A DNA stretch of 64,000 nucleotides from CAVXHQ01 sp963761735 (GCA_963761735.1 CAVXHQ010000006.1:248001-312000); one strand, 5' to 3'. Positions 44,079 to 53,435 are shown, numbered from the stretch's first letter. Notes: a model not told the origin generated them from the sequence alone. A program made the numbers and translations.

Positions 44079-45132
44079 GCGGGGATCGAGGACCCGGTAC
44101 AGCAGGTCCGAGGCGACGTTGAGCAGCACGAACACCGTGCCGACCACCATCGTGCCGCCGAGGACGGCGTTGATATCGCCGCCCAGCAGCGATTGCGCGA
44201 TATAGTTGCCGAGACCCGGCCACGAGAATACCGTCTCGATCAGCACCGACCCTTCGAGCAGTCCGCCGAACGACAGCGCGACGATGGTGACCAGCGGTAT
44301 GGCCGCGTTGCGCAGGGCGTGGTGCACGACGATAGTGTATTCCGACGCGCCCTTCAGGCGGGCGGCCAGCACGTATTCCGAGTTCAGCTGTTCGAGCATC
44401 ACCGACCGGGTCATCCGGCTGATGTAGGCCATCGAATAATACCCCACCAGCACGGCAGGTAGCACGATGTGGCTGATCGCATTGGCGAAAACCTCCCAGG
44501 ATCCGGTGAGCGCGGTGTCGATCAGGATGAACCCGGTGACGCGACGATACGAATAGGCATAGCCGATGTCGATCTGCCCCGGCCCGCCGACCCATTCGAG
44601 TTCGGGCGTAAAACACGAGGAGCGCCATCAGCGCCAGCCAGAATATCGGCACCGAATAGCCGATGAGGGCCACGACGCGCACGACGTGATCGACCCATGT
44701 GTCGCGCTTTACCGCGGCGATGACGCCCGCCGGTATGCCAAGACCGGTGCCGATCAGGATGCCGAGGATCGCAAGTTCGAACGTCGCCGGAAAGAACCGC
44801 GCGATGTCCGACGAGATCGACCGGTTCGTCACCATCGAGGTGCCCAGATCGAGACGGATGACGTCCCAGACATAGGCGCCGAACTGCACGATCACCGGCT
44901 TGTCGAGGCCCATTTCCCGGAACACCCGGTCGTAGACGTCCTGCGGCGCCTGATCGCCGACGACGGTCAGGACCGGGTCGATCGGCACCACCCGCCCGAT
45001 GAAGAACGTCAGCGCGATAAGGCCGAGCAGCGTCAGCGCCACGGTCAGCAGCACCGACGCGCCGCCACGGGCCATGCGCCCGGCGCGGCCCGCTACGATT
45101 GCGCTGCGGCCGGGGCCGGATGTGGGGGTCAT
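44061..45132 (-). CDS. peptide-type ABC transporter permease (DppB-like, one frameshift)
   Basis: Starts MTPTSGPGRSAIVAGR (45132). An extra C before GAA near 44609 splits it; joined, the protein is about 356 residues with FFIGRVVPIDPVLTVVGDQA, GTSMVTNRSISSDIARFFPAT, the EAA loop YVLAARLKGASEYTIVVHHALRN and the end LLYRVLDPRTRS. Typical of DppB, with a longer periplasmic stretch (ELEWVGGPGQIDIGYAYSYR) around the slip. It follows the binding-protein gene by 68 bases, a gap that includes a run of eight G. The stop is in the 26-bp repeats. Confidence 0.88.
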
Positions 45133-45200
45133 GACGGGTCCGATGACGCAAGGGGGGGGCGACCGGCGGGTGCCGGTCGGCCCGGATTTTCGGGTCGCGG

Positions 45201-46790
45201 TTACTTCGTTACCCGCCAGTAGCGATCGTCGGCAAAGGTGACGCCAAGAACCAGGCCTTCGACGTTCGAGCGCACGCCGATAGCACGCTGTTCCTGGAAC
45301 ATGAACAGGAACGGCGAGGTGTCGGTATGTTCCACCTGAATTTCCTCGTACAGCGCCTGACGGGTCGCGGTATCGGTCTCGGCGAGGGCCGCCATCGTGC
45401 GCGGCGACAGGTCGCCGGGGGCGAAACCGAACCGGTCGGCAAGCGTTTCCTTGTCGTCGGGCGTGTCGGCTGCGGTCACCGCAAAGGCGCGCGCGTTCGA
45501 GTGCGGATCGGGGTAATCGGGGCCCCAGAGACCCATCCAGCCGTCCAGATCGTGGCTGCGATACCGCTCGAGCCACTGGCCGCCGTCCACGACCTCGAGG
45601 TTCAGGTCGATGCCCGCGGGTGCCATCGTCGCCTGCAAGGCCTGGGCGAAATCGACGTAGGGCGCGTTGTTCCAGACCACGATGTCGAGCGACAGCGGCA
45701 GTTCGACGCCCGATTCCGCGAGCAGCTCCTGCGCGCGTTCGAGATCATAGCTGAACGGCGTATACTCGCTCTCGCCCAGAAACCCGCCGGGGATCATCGT
45801 CTGGTGCACCGACACGGTGCCCTGTGCCAGGCTGTCGGCCATGCCCTGATAATCGATGAGCCATTTCATCGCCTCGATGACCTGCGGCTGATCGAGGCCG
45901 GGGGTGCGCTGGTTCATGCCCATGTAATAGATCACCGAGGACGGTCCGGTGATCGTCGTGGTCTCGGTGTTGTCGGCCATGGCGATATGATCGTCGGGTG
46001 CCAGCTTGTTGGCGATGTCGATGTCGCCCTGTTCCAGCAGCAGCCGCTGCGTCGCACTTTCGGCCACATGACGGATCACGATGCGGGCCATTTCAGGCGC
46101 GTCGCCCCAGTAATTGTCGTTGCGCTCCATCACGATGGCGACGGCAGGATCCCATTGCTGCAACTGAAAAGGGCCGGACCCTACGCTTGCCGCGCCCGAT
46201 TTGAGCCAGGCGTTGCCGAAATCGCCGTCGACCTCGTTTTCGACCAGCGGCGCGCGTTCCACGATGGCCGCGACATAGGCCGACAGCACCACGAGGAAGA
46301 ACGACGGCGAATAGGCCTCGGCGATGGTGACGACGAGCTTACCATCCTCGACGCGGACCATGTCCTCGACGTTTTCGGGAGTGAACCCGAACTGCGTGAT
46401 GATGAAGGCGGACCGCGAGTTGAGTTTCACCGCGCGTTGCAGGGAATAGGCGGCGTCCTCGGCGGTCACCGGATTGCCGGACGAGAACGTCGCGCCTGTC
46501 GCCATGGTGAACGTATAGGTCAGGCCGTCGTCGCTGATCTCCCAGCTCTCGGCCAGCTGCGGCTGAATGTCGGTGGCGTCGTCGATGTTGACGGTCACGA
46601 GGTTCTGGTAGACCTGCGTGGTGACGAGGACGCCGCCGACCTCGGATACCTCATGCGGATCGAGCGACAGGACATCGTCGATGACGTCGGCGATGACGAG
46701 GGTGTCGGTGGGCGTTTGGGCGTAGGCCGGCGCCGCGAGCGCCAGCAGCATCGCGGTGGCGAGGCCCCTGGTCGAGATCTGAAAGGTCAT
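45201..46790 (-). CDS. ABC transporter substrate-binding protein, family 5 (DppA-like)
   Basis: 529 residues from MTFQISTRGLATAMLLALAAPAYAQ (18 shown as MTFQISTRGLATAMLLAL), a signal peptide cleaved at AYA-QT. It is a peptide/nickel-type solute-binding protein (SBP_bac_5): DTLVIADVIDDVLSLDPHEV, QLAESWEISDDGLTYTFTM and MKWLIDYQGMADSLAQG. The ligand cannot be read; di- or oligopeptides, opines or sugar conjugates are all known for the family. It heads the operon dppA-B-C-D-F-epimerase. Confidence 0.92.
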   Translation of the reverse strand: MTFQISTRGLATAMLLALAAPAYAQTPTDTLVIADVIDDVLSLDPHEVSEVGGVLVTTQVYQNLVTVNIDDATDIQPQLAESWEISDDGLTYTFTMATGATFSSGNPVTAEDAAYSLQRAVKLNSRSAFIITQFGFTPENVEDMVRVEDGKLVVTIAEAYSPSFFLVVLSAYVAAIVERAPLVENEVDGDFGNAWLKSGAASVGSGPFQLQQWDPAVAIVMERNDNYWGDAPEMARIVIRHVAESATQRLLLEQGDIDIANKLAPDDHIAMADNTETTTITGPSSVIYYMGMNQRTPGLDQPQVIEAMKWLIDYQGMADSLAQGTVSVHQTMIPGGFLGESEYTPFSYDLERAQELLAESGVELPLSLDIVVWNNAPYVDFAQALQATMAPAGIDLNLEVVDGGQWLERYRSHDLDGWMGLWGPDYPDPHSNARAFAVTAADTPDDKETLADRFGFAPGDLSPRTMAALAETDTATRQALYEEIQVEHTDTSPFLFMFQEQRAIGVRSNVEGLVLGVTFADDRYWRVTK

Positions 46791-46906
46791 GGTGTTCTCC
46801 CTGAGGACGGGTGCGCGGTCAGGCACCCAGGTTGATGGTCCGACGATAACGCCCCTTTGCCGGTGAGGGCAATCGGGGCAACCGCCGGTTTGCGCAATGA
46901 TTTCCA

Positions 46907-46940
46907 CGCGGCCCGTGGATAGGACGATCCAGGGGCCGCG
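46907..46940 (-). terminator. strong hairpin between the opp and dpp operons
   Basis: CGCGGCCC pairs with GGGCCGCG; inside, after one G-G mismatch, TGGAT pairs with ATCCA around AGGACG. It lies 61 bases past the oppA stop in the 210-base gap to dppA, so it probably ends the opp transcript. No T-run is present. The rest of the gap should hold the dpp promoter; none is obvious. Confidence 0.6.
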
Positions 46941-47000
46941 CGGATGCCGGTGCCCTGAAATCGGGCAAGGCGGCGCTGCCGTTGCGCGACGGCGCGCGGG

Positions 47001-48575
47001 TCAGTCGCCCATCGTCACGTCGCGGAAATAGGGCACGTTCAGGTTCGAGCGCCAGAACCCCTGCACCTGCGGCGACATCATCATGTAGTTGTAGCGGTGG
47101 TACATCGGCAGGATGACATGGTCGTTCATCAGGATCGCCTCCGCCTCGTGCATCGCGGCAAGCCCTTCGGCCTCGTCGCCCGTCGCCTTGGCGGCATCGA
47201 GGGCAGCCTCGAACGCGGGGCTGTCCCAGGCGGCGAGGTTGTTGGGGCTGCCGGGCAGGAACACGTCGAGGAACGTCATCGGGTGCGGATAATCCGCGCC
47301 CCAGCCCATCTGCGCGATCTGGTACTGAACCTGCTGCACTTCCGGGTAGTAGACCTGCCATTCCGTTGCGCGGATCTGCACGTCGATGTTCAGGTTTTCC
47401 TTCCACATCTGCTGGATCGCCTCGAGGAGTTTCTCGATCGGCGGCGAGGTATAGGTCACGAACACGGTTTCGGGGAACCCTTCGCCGTCCGGATAGCCCG
47501 CCTCGGCGAGCAGGGCCTGCGCCGCCTCGGGCTGCGCCGTCTCGGCCAGACCGTAGGTGCCCGCGCCGTCCCGGAAATCCTCGCCGTTCAGCGTCAGGCC
47601 GTAGGGCACGAGGCCGATGGCGGGCCGGTCCGCCGATTGCAGCACGAAATCGACGATGTCCTGCCGGTCGATGGCCATCGACAGCGCCTGACGGACGCGC
47701 ACATCGTCCAGCGGCGGCTGCGCCGGGTTGAAGAACGCGTAGGTGGTGCCAAGGGCAGGCACGACCATGAACGCATCGCTTTCGGCGATCAGACGCGGGA
47801 TCTCGGGGGCGGGCACCGCCTCGATGCCATCGACCTGGCCGCTCTCCATCGCCGTCAGGGCCGTCGCCTGATCGGGGATCAGCCGGAAGGTGAGGGTGTC
47901 GAGCGTGACGGCACCCGCGTCGTAATACTCGGGGTTCCTGGCAAACACGACCGACTCGCCGAAATTGAATTCCGTCACCATGAACGGACCGTTGCCGATG
48001 AAGGTTTCGGGGTTGCGCGTCCAGCCGTCCGGGTCCGCCTCGACGACATCCTCGCGCACCGGGAACCAGTTGGTATAGGTGATGAGCGGCAGCAGGTAGG
48101 GCACGCGCTGCGACAGGGTGAATGTCAGCGTCCTGTCGTCGGGCGCGGAAATGGCGACGTCGCCGGTCCCGCCCGCGTCGTAATGCGCCTGCGCGCCCTC
48201 GATCAGGTAGAACTGCGACGGGTTTTTCGCCCCCGACGCGGGGTCGAGGATGCGCATCCACGCATAGACGAAATCGCCCGCCGTGACCGGCTGCCCGTCC
48301 GACCAGTTGGCGTCGCGCAGGGTGAACGTCCAGGTCAGGCCGTCGTCGGACATCTCCCAGCTTTCCGCCATCGCGCCTTCGATCTCGCCGTCCCGGGTGA
48401 ACCGCACGAGGCCCTCGAAGGTGTTGCCGATGATCGGTGCCGCGAATGTTTCGGAGGTCAGGCCGGGGTCGTAGGTCGCGCTCTCGTTGTTGACGACGTA
48501 GGTCAGGTCGCCCTGGGCGAGCAGGGGGCCTGCGATAAGGGCCGCGAAGGCGGTGGAGATCATCAGGTTACGCAT
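47001..48575 (-). CDS. ABC transporter substrate-binding protein, family 5 (OppA-like)
   Basis: 524 residues. The signal peptide MRNLMISTAFAALIAGPLLA is cleaved before QGDLTYVV. Family markers: VVNNESATYDPGLTSETFA, GAMAESWEMSDDGLTWTFTL, NPSQFYLIEGAQ and GVGL-type loop (ADRPAIGLVPYG). It resembles OppA/MppA binding proteins. The start overlaps the end of the oppF-like gene by 8 bases, which is an unusual place (last gene of its operon). Confidence 0.92.
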   Translation of the reverse strand: MRNLMISTAFAALIAGPLLAQGDLTYVVNNESATYDPGLTSETFAAPIIGNTFEGLVRFTRDGEIEGAMAESWEMSDDGLTWTFTLRDANWSDGQPVTAGDFVYAWMRILDPASGAKNPSQFYLIEGAQAHYDAGGTGDVAISAPDDRTLTFTLSQRVPYLLPLITYTNWFPVREDVVEADPDGWTRNPETFIGNGPFMVTEFNFGESVVFARNPEYYDAGAVTLDTLTFRLIPDQATALTAMESGQVDGIEAVPAPEIPRLIAESDAFMVVPALGTTYAFFNPAQPPLDDVRVRQALSMAIDRQDIVDFVLQSADRPAIGLVPYGLTLNGEDFRDGAGTYGLAETAQPEAAQALLAEAGYPDGEGFPETVFVTYTSPPIEKLLEAIQQMWKENLNIDVQIRATEWQVYYPEVQQVQYQIAQMGWGADYPHPMTFLDVFLPGSPNNLAAWDSPAFEAALDAAKATGDEAEGLAAMHEAEAILMNDHVILPMYHRYNYMMMSPQVQGFWRSNLNVPYFRDVTMGD

Positions 48576-49638
48576 GGGAGGTTTCCTTTTGCAGGGTGGG
48601 GCTGCCGGGACCGGACAGCTTTTCAGCGCCGCTGTCGGGCGGCGACGTCTGGGTGCCGCCGGTGGGCGACGACGTCTGGGTGCCGCCGGTGGGCGGCAAC
48701 GGGTGATGACAGGCGACACCGTGGCCGTCTGCGGCAATGTCGAGGGTGGGTTCCGTCCGCGCGCACAACCCGGTCGCGCGTGGACAGCGGGTGCGAAAAC
48801 GGCAGCCCGAGGGCAGGTCGAGCGGCGAGGGCACCTCGCCGGTCTCGAAGGGGGTATCGTTGCGCGCGGCGGGATCGGGGACCGGGATCGCCGACCACAA
48901 AAGCTGCGTGTACGGGTGACGGGGGCTTTCGTGCAACGCCTCGCAGGGCGCGATTTCCACGAGTTTGCCAAGGTACATCACGCCGATCCTGTCCGCTATG
49001 TGCCGGAGCATCGACAGGTCGTGCGTGATGAAAAGATAGGCCAGCCCGAGGTCGCGTTTCAGGTCCGACAGCATGTTCACGATCTGCGCCTGGATAGACA
49101 CGTCAAGGGCGGAAATCGGCTCGTCGCAGATCACCAGATCGGGGTTCAGCGCGATGGCGCGCGCGATCCCGACGCGCTGCCGCTGGCCGCCCGAAAAGCT
49201 GTGCGGATAGCGGTCTGCCGCATCCGCGCCGAGGCCCACGCGCACCAGCAGGTCCGCGACGCGGGCGCGGCGGCTGTCACGGGTGCCCTCGCCCATTATT
49301 TCGAGGGGTTCGGCGATCAGCTCGCCCACCGTCATCCGCCCGTTGAGGGCTGCGACGGGGTCCTGAAATACCATCTGCATCCGGTGGCGGTGCGGTTTGA
49401 GGGCCGTATCGCCGAGCTGCGTGATGTCGATCCCGTCGAGCAGGACCCGCCCGCCGGTGGGTCGGTACAGACGAATGAGAGCGCGCGCGAGGGTGGATTT
49501 GCCGCAGCCGCTCTCGCCGACGAGACCGAGGGTCTCGCCGCGTTGAATGGTCAGGCTGACGCCGTCGACGGCACGCAGCGGACCCGCCCTGGTGCTGAAA
49601 TGCATGTGCAGATCGTCGAGTTCGAGCAGCGGCGTCAT
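48568..49638 (-). CDS. oligopeptide ABC transporter ATP-binding protein (OppF-like)
   Basis: 356 residues: Walker A GESGCGKST, Q-loop MVFQDPVAALNGRMTVG, signature FSGGQRQRVGIARAI and Walker B LVICDEPISALD. The C-terminal oligopeptide region has the Cys pattern CRFRTRCPRATGLC and ACHHP. The last 30 residues are a PTGGTQTS repeat, produced by a 27-bp tandem duplication, not part of the family. Confidence 0.94.
   Translation of the reverse strand: MTPLLELDDLHMHFSTRAGPLRAVDGVSLTIQRGETLGLVGESGCGKSTLARALIRLYRPTGGRVLLDGIDITQLGDTALKPHRHRMQMVFQDPVAALNGRMTVGELIAEPLEIMGEGTRDSRRARVADLLVRVGLGADAADRYPHSFSGGQRQRVGIARAIALNPDLVICDEPISALDVSIQAQIVNMLSDLKRDLGLAYLFITHDLSMLRHIADRIGVMYLGKLVEIAPCEALHESPRHPYTQLLWSAIPVPDPAARNDTPFETGEVPSPLDLPSGCRFRTRCPRATGLCARTEPTLDIAADGHGVACHHPLPPTGGTQTSSPTGGTQTSPPDSGAEKLSGPGSPTLQKETSHA
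48617..48697. repeat. 27-bp tandem repeat in the oppF 3' end
   Basis: GACGTCTGGGTGCCGCCGGT occurs at 48644 and 48671 (period 27), with a weaker third copy just before. It encodes PTGGTQTS-type octapeptides in the OppF tail and lies next to the oppF-oppA junction. Confidence 0.8.
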
Positions 49639-50666
49639 GGCGCAACCTCTGCCGGTGCCGCCGGATCGGCCAGCCAGCAGCGCGCGCGCCGTCCGGGGCC
49701 TGCGTCGTACAGCGCCGGCAGCGTGGCGCAGATGTGCATCTCGTGCGGACAGCGCGGCGCGAACGGGCAGCCGGGCGGCGGGTTCGCCATGTCGGGCGGG
49801 CTGCCGGGAACCGGCGACAGCGGGCGGCCCGCCGTGCGCGGATCGGGGATCGCGGCGAGCAACCCGCGCGTGTAGGGATGGCGCGGTGCGGCGAATATGT
49901 CGGCCACGGGCGCCTCCTCCATCACGCAGCCGCCGTACAACACCATGACGCGGTCGGCGGTTTGCGCGATCACGCCGAGGTCGTGGGTGACGAGGATGAT
50001 CGCCATGCCGAGACGGTCGCGCAATTCCGTCAGCAGGCCGAGGATCTGCCGCTGGATGGTGACGTCGAGGGCCGTCGTCGGCTCGTCGGCGATCAGGATG
50101 TCAGGCTCGCAGGCGATGGCGATGGCGATCATCACGCGCTGCCGCATGCCGCCGGAAAACTCGTGCGGATAGCTGTCGATGCGGCTGCGCGCGGAGGGGA
50201 TGCGGACCAGTTCCAACAGCTTTATCGCGCGGGCGCGGGCCTGCGCCGCAGACATGCGGCGATGGCGCTGCACCACCTCGGTGATCTGGCGCCCCAGCGT
50301 CATCGTCGGGTTCAGGGCCGACATCGGATCCTGAAAGATGACGCCGATACGGTCGCCGCGCACGCGCGTCAGCCGCCGTTCGGACAGGGCCAGCAGGTCC
50401 TCTCCGTGGAAATGCGCCGAGCCTGCGGTGATGTGCCCGCCGCGTTTCAGCAGGCGCAGCACGGACATGCAGGTGACGGATTTGCCCGATCCGCTTTCGC
50501 CCACAAGCCCGAGGATTTCGCCGCGCCGCAACGTCAGGCCAACGCCGCGCACGGCCCGGACGGTGCCCCGCGCGGTGCGGTATTCGGTGTGCAGACCCTG
50601 CACGTCCAGCACGGTGTCGGGCGCTGTGGCGCCCGGTGCGCCAGCTTTGGCAAGGCCGACGTTCAA
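49635..50666 (-). CDS. oligopeptide ABC transporter ATP-binding protein (OppD-like)
   Basis: 343 residues starting at TTG 50666 (LNVGLAKAG), which overlaps the permease stop (TTGA); no ATG or GTG fits as well. Walker A GESGSGKSV, Q-loop VIFQDPMSALNPTMTLG, signature FSGGMRQRVMIAIAI, Walker B ILIADEPTTALD, and the C-terminal Cys pattern CPFAPRCPHEMHIC. Its stop overlaps the oppF start by 4 bases. Confidence 0.93.
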   Translation of the reverse strand: MNVGLAKAGAPGATAPDTVLDVQGLHTEYRTARGTVRAVRGVGLTLRRGEILGLVGESGSGKSVTCMSVLRLLKRGGHITAGSAHFHGEDLLALSERRLTRVRGDRIGVIFQDPMSALNPTMTLGRQITEVVQRHRRMSAAQARARAIKLLELVRIPSARSRIDSYPHEFSGGMRQRVMIAIAIACEPDILIADEPTTALDVTIQRQILGLLTELRDRLGMAIILVTHDLGVIAQTADRVMVLYGGCVMEEAPVADIFAAPRHPYTRGLLAAIPDPRTAGRPLSPVPGSPPDMANPPPGCPFAPRCPHEMHICATLPALYDAGPGRRARCWLADPAAPAEVAP

Positions 50667-51892
50667 GACGCAAGCCTCGGGTCGAGGGCGTCGCGCAACC
50701 CGTCGCCCAGAAAGTTGAATGCCAGCATCGTCAGACTGATCGCGACGGCGGGAAAGAACAGCTGGTGCGGATAGGCGCGCAGGGTTTCGACCGCGTCGGA
50801 GGTCAGCGTGCCCCAGGACGCCTGTGGCGGGGTGACGCCAAGGCCGATGAAGGACATGAAACTCTCGATGAAGATCGCCGAGGGGATCAGCATCGTCAGC
50901 GTCACCAGGATCGGCCCGAAGGCATTGGGCAGCAGATGACGGAACAGGATGCGGCTGCGCGTCGCACCCATCGTCCGCGCCGCGGCGACGAAATCCTGGC
51001 TTTTGAGGGTGAGGATCTGGCCCCGCACGATCCGCGCCATGTCGACCCAATAGACGGTGCCGATGGCAAGCACGACGCTGAGTAGCCCCGATTGCAGCAC
51101 CACCATCATCAGAATGACGTAGAGGGTGAGCGGGATCGTCGCCACGATTTCGACGAACCGCATCATCACCGCGTCGGTGCGCCCGCCCGCGAGGCCCGAA
51201 ATGCCGCCATACACCACGCCGATGACAAAGTTCGTCAGCACGGCCGCCGCCGCCACCAGCAGCGAAATGCGCGCACCGTACATCTGCCGCACAAGGACGT
51301 CGCGCCCCAGCTGATCGGTGCCGAAGGGGTTGCGGGTATTGAGCGACAGACTGCCGGGCGTGGACGGCGTGCCGTCGACCGTCAGGACAGGCAGGCGCTG
51401 GGCGTAGTCCAGGATCACCGTGCGGCCCGCGATCTCCCAGGTGCTTTGCCGGGCGATCATGTCGCGGGCGCCGGGGCGCAACAGGTCGTCGATACCGCCG
51501 CCCTCGCCGATGGCATAGAGGCTCAGGTTGCTTTCGTTCACGAACACCTGGGTGCCGCCGATGTCGTGGGCGCGGTACAGGGGCGGCAGGTTCGACAGTT
51601 CGAGCCGCTGCTCGAAATAGCTGTAGGGCGACGCGAGGGGGCCGAAGACGGCGGCGAGGATGAGAAGGACGATGAAGGTCAGACCGGCCATTGCCGGGCG
51701 GTGCCGGAACAGACGTTCGCGGACACCGCGCCAGAAACCGCGACTGGCGGCCGGCGCCGCGACGGGGACCGTCTCGGGGTTGGCACCCGGCACGACAGGG
51801 CGCCACATTTCGGGGTCGATGGCACCGGTAATCTGCGTGCCAGTAAACGGTGTGCCAGAAACTTGCGGGCCAAGAATTTGCGGGCCGGTCAT
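50663..51892 (-). CDS. oligopeptide ABC transporter permease (OppC-like) with large periplasmic insert
   Basis: 409 residues, against about 300 for most OppC proteins. After the N-terminal pentapeptide repeats and a first helix (MAGLTFIVLLILAAVFGPLA) comes an insert of about 100 residues (roughly 90-185, QVFVNESNLSLYAIGEGGG, TVILDYAQRLPVLTVDGTP), then the conserved NPFGTDQLGRDVLVRQMYG and the EAA loop FVAAARTMGATRSRILFRHLLP. The end is FNFLGDGLRDALDPRL. The insert would be periplasmic, where it could touch the binding protein. Overlaps on both sides are 4 bases. Confidence 0.92.
   Translation of the reverse strand: MTGPQILGPQVSGTPFTGTQITGAIDPEMWRPVVPGANPETVPVAAPAASRGFWRGVRERLFRHRPAMAGLTFIVLLILAAVFGPLASPYSYFEQRLELSNLPPLYRAHDIGGTQVFVNESNLSLYAIGEGGGIDDLLRPGARDMIARQSTWEIAGRTVILDYAQRLPVLTVDGTPSTPGSLSLNTRNPFGTDQLGRDVLVRQMYGARISLLVAAAAVLTNFVIGVVYGGISGLAGGRTDAVMMRFVEIVATIPLTLYVILMMVVLQSGLLSVVLAIGTVYWVDMARIVRGQILTLKSQDFVAAARTMGATRSRILFRHLLPNAFGPILVTLTMLIPSAIFIESFMSFIGLGVTPPQASWGTLTSDAVETLRAYPHQLFFPAVAISLTMLAFNFLGDGLRDALDPRLAS
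51827..51886. repeat. four 15-bp repeats coding pentapeptides at the OppC N-terminus
   Basis: On the minus strand, units of 15 bases encode GPQIL-GPQVS-GTPFT-GTQIT directly after the start Met-Thr. Their position is just past the oppB-oppC junction; the peptides are not part of the OppC family. Confidence 0.8.
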
Positions 51893-52836
51893 TGGCGATC
51901 CCCATAGGAAATGCGCGGATCGAGCCAGAGGTAGAGCAGGTCCACGATCAGGATCATCAACATCAGGAACGCGGCGTAGAAGATCGTGATGCCCATGATG
52001 GCGGTATAGTCGCGGTTGGTGATCGACAGCACGAAATGCCTGCCGATACCGGGAAGCGCAAAGATCTGCTCGATCACGAAGGACCCGGTCAGCAGGTTCG
52101 CCACCACGGGACCGAGGACCGTGACGACCGGGATCAGGGAATTGCGCAATCCGTGGCGCAGGATCACGGTGGACGCGGGCAGGCCCTTGGCGCGCGCTGT
52201 CATGATGTAGTCCTGTTCCATCGTCTCGAGCAGGCTCGACCGCGTCAGGCGGGCGACGAACGACATCCAGAACCCCGAAAGGGCGACCACCGGCAGGATA
52301 TAGCCGCGCCAGTCGTCGAGGCCGAACGCGGGTGTCCAGCCCAGCCGCAGCGCAAAGACATAGAGCGACACGGTGGCGATGACGTAGGACGGCACCGCGA
52401 TGCCCAGCGAGGCGATCAGCATGGCCAGCGTATCGGGCCAACGACCGCGGTTGAGCGCGGCGACGATGCCCGCGGGCACGCCGACGGCGATGACGCAGAT
52501 GATCGCCAGCAGGCCGGTCTGCGCGGTGACGGCCAGCCCCTCGGCAATCATCGAATTGACGCTGACGCCGGGGTATTTGAACGACGGGCCAAGATCGAGC
52601 GTCAGCACCCCGCCCAGATAGTTCAGGTATTGCTGCCACAGCGGCGCATCGAGACCGAATTTGGCGTTCAGCGCCGCCTCGATTTCCGGCGCCAGCATGC
52701 GCTCGGAGACAAACGGCCCGCCCGGCACCGCGTGCATCAGCGCAAACGTCAGCGTGATGACGGCGAGCAGTGTCAGCCCCATCATGCCCACGCGCCGCGC
52801 CAGCCAGCCCAGCGGGAGGCGCTCGGCGGCGGTCAT
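51889..52836 (-). CDS. oligopeptide ABC transporter permease (OppB-like)
   Basis: 315 residues with six helices: RRVGMMGLTLLAVITLTFALMH split by HAVPGGPFVSE (the conserved PGGPF), FGLDAPLWQQYLNYLGG, and the EAA loop YIMTARAKGLPASTVILRHGLRN. It ends LYLWLDPRISYGDRQ. Four-base overlaps with the XRE-cupin gene upstream and oppC downstream show a compact operon. Confidence 0.94.
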   Translation of the reverse strand: MTAAERLPLGWLARRVGMMGLTLLAVITLTFALMHAVPGGPFVSERMLAPEIEAALNAKFGLDAPLWQQYLNYLGGVLTLDLGPSFKYPGVSVNSMIAEGLAVTAQTGLLAIICVIAVGVPAGIVAALNRGRWPDTLAMLIASLGIAVPSYVIATVSLYVFALRLGWTPAFGLDDWRGYILPVVALSGFWMSFVARLTRSSLLETMEQDYIMTARAKGLPASTVILRHGLRNSLIPVVTVLGPVVANLLTGSFVIEQIFALPGIGRHFVLSITNRDYTAIMGITIFYAAFLMLMILIVDLLYLWLDPRISYGDRQ

Positions 52837-53435
52837 GCGCCGGCCATGCCGGGCCGCTGACGGAACGTCGGCCCGTTGCCGAGCCAGAAAACCGTCGCCG
52901 GATCCGCCGTGAGATTGCGCGCCTGATGGCGCATGTCCGACCGGAAATGCAGGGTGTCGCCGGGGCCGAGGTCATGGGCCGCGTCGTCGATCTCGAAGGT
53001 GATCCTGCCGGACCGGACCTCGACGAATTCCTCGCCGGAATGACGGTCGATCTCGGTCACGAAACCGGCGGGCAGGGTGATGAGAAAGGCCGAGAACGAG
53101 GCGCCGACGAACTCGCCGTGCAACCGCTGATAGGTCATCCCGTCGGTGCGGATCCACGTCGTCTCCCGGTCCTGCGCGCGGCTGACGAGGCCACGGGCCC
53201 CCGGCATTTCGATGAAATGACCCAGATCGAGAGACAGCGCCACGGCCAGCCGTTTCAGCGAACTGAGTGATGGCGTGGCGATATCGCGCTCGATCTGGCT
53301 GAGATAGCCGATGGACAGGTCGGCGCGCAGGCTGAGTTCCTGCAAGGTGCAGTTCTGGCCGCGCCGGGCGTTGCGCAGCAGTGCCCCGACGCCGGTTGCG
53401 GCGGGCACGGTCTCTGGCCGGGCAGAACCTGTCAT
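52833..53435 (-). CDS. XRE-cupin transcriptional regulator
   Basis: 200 residues: an N-terminal HTH of the XRE type (LQELSLRADLSIGYLSQIER, then ATPSLSSLKRLAVAL) and a C-terminal cupin sensor domain (FVTEIDRHSGEEFVEVRSGRI, DLGPGDTLHFRSDMRHQARN). Such regulators respond to small ligands such as amines, amino acids or peptides. It opens the opp operon, so it probably controls its own transcript through the palindrome 34 bases before its start. Confidence 0.9.
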   Translation of the reverse strand: MTGSARPETVPAATGVGALLRNARRGQNCTLQELSLRADLSIGYLSQIERDIATPSLSSLKRLAVALSLDLGHFIEMPGARGLVSRAQDRETTWIRTDGMTYQRLHGEFVGASFSAFLITLPAGFVTEIDRHSGEEFVEVRSGRITFEIDDAAHDLGPGDTLHFRSDMRHQARNLTADPATVFWLGNGPTFRQRPGMAGA

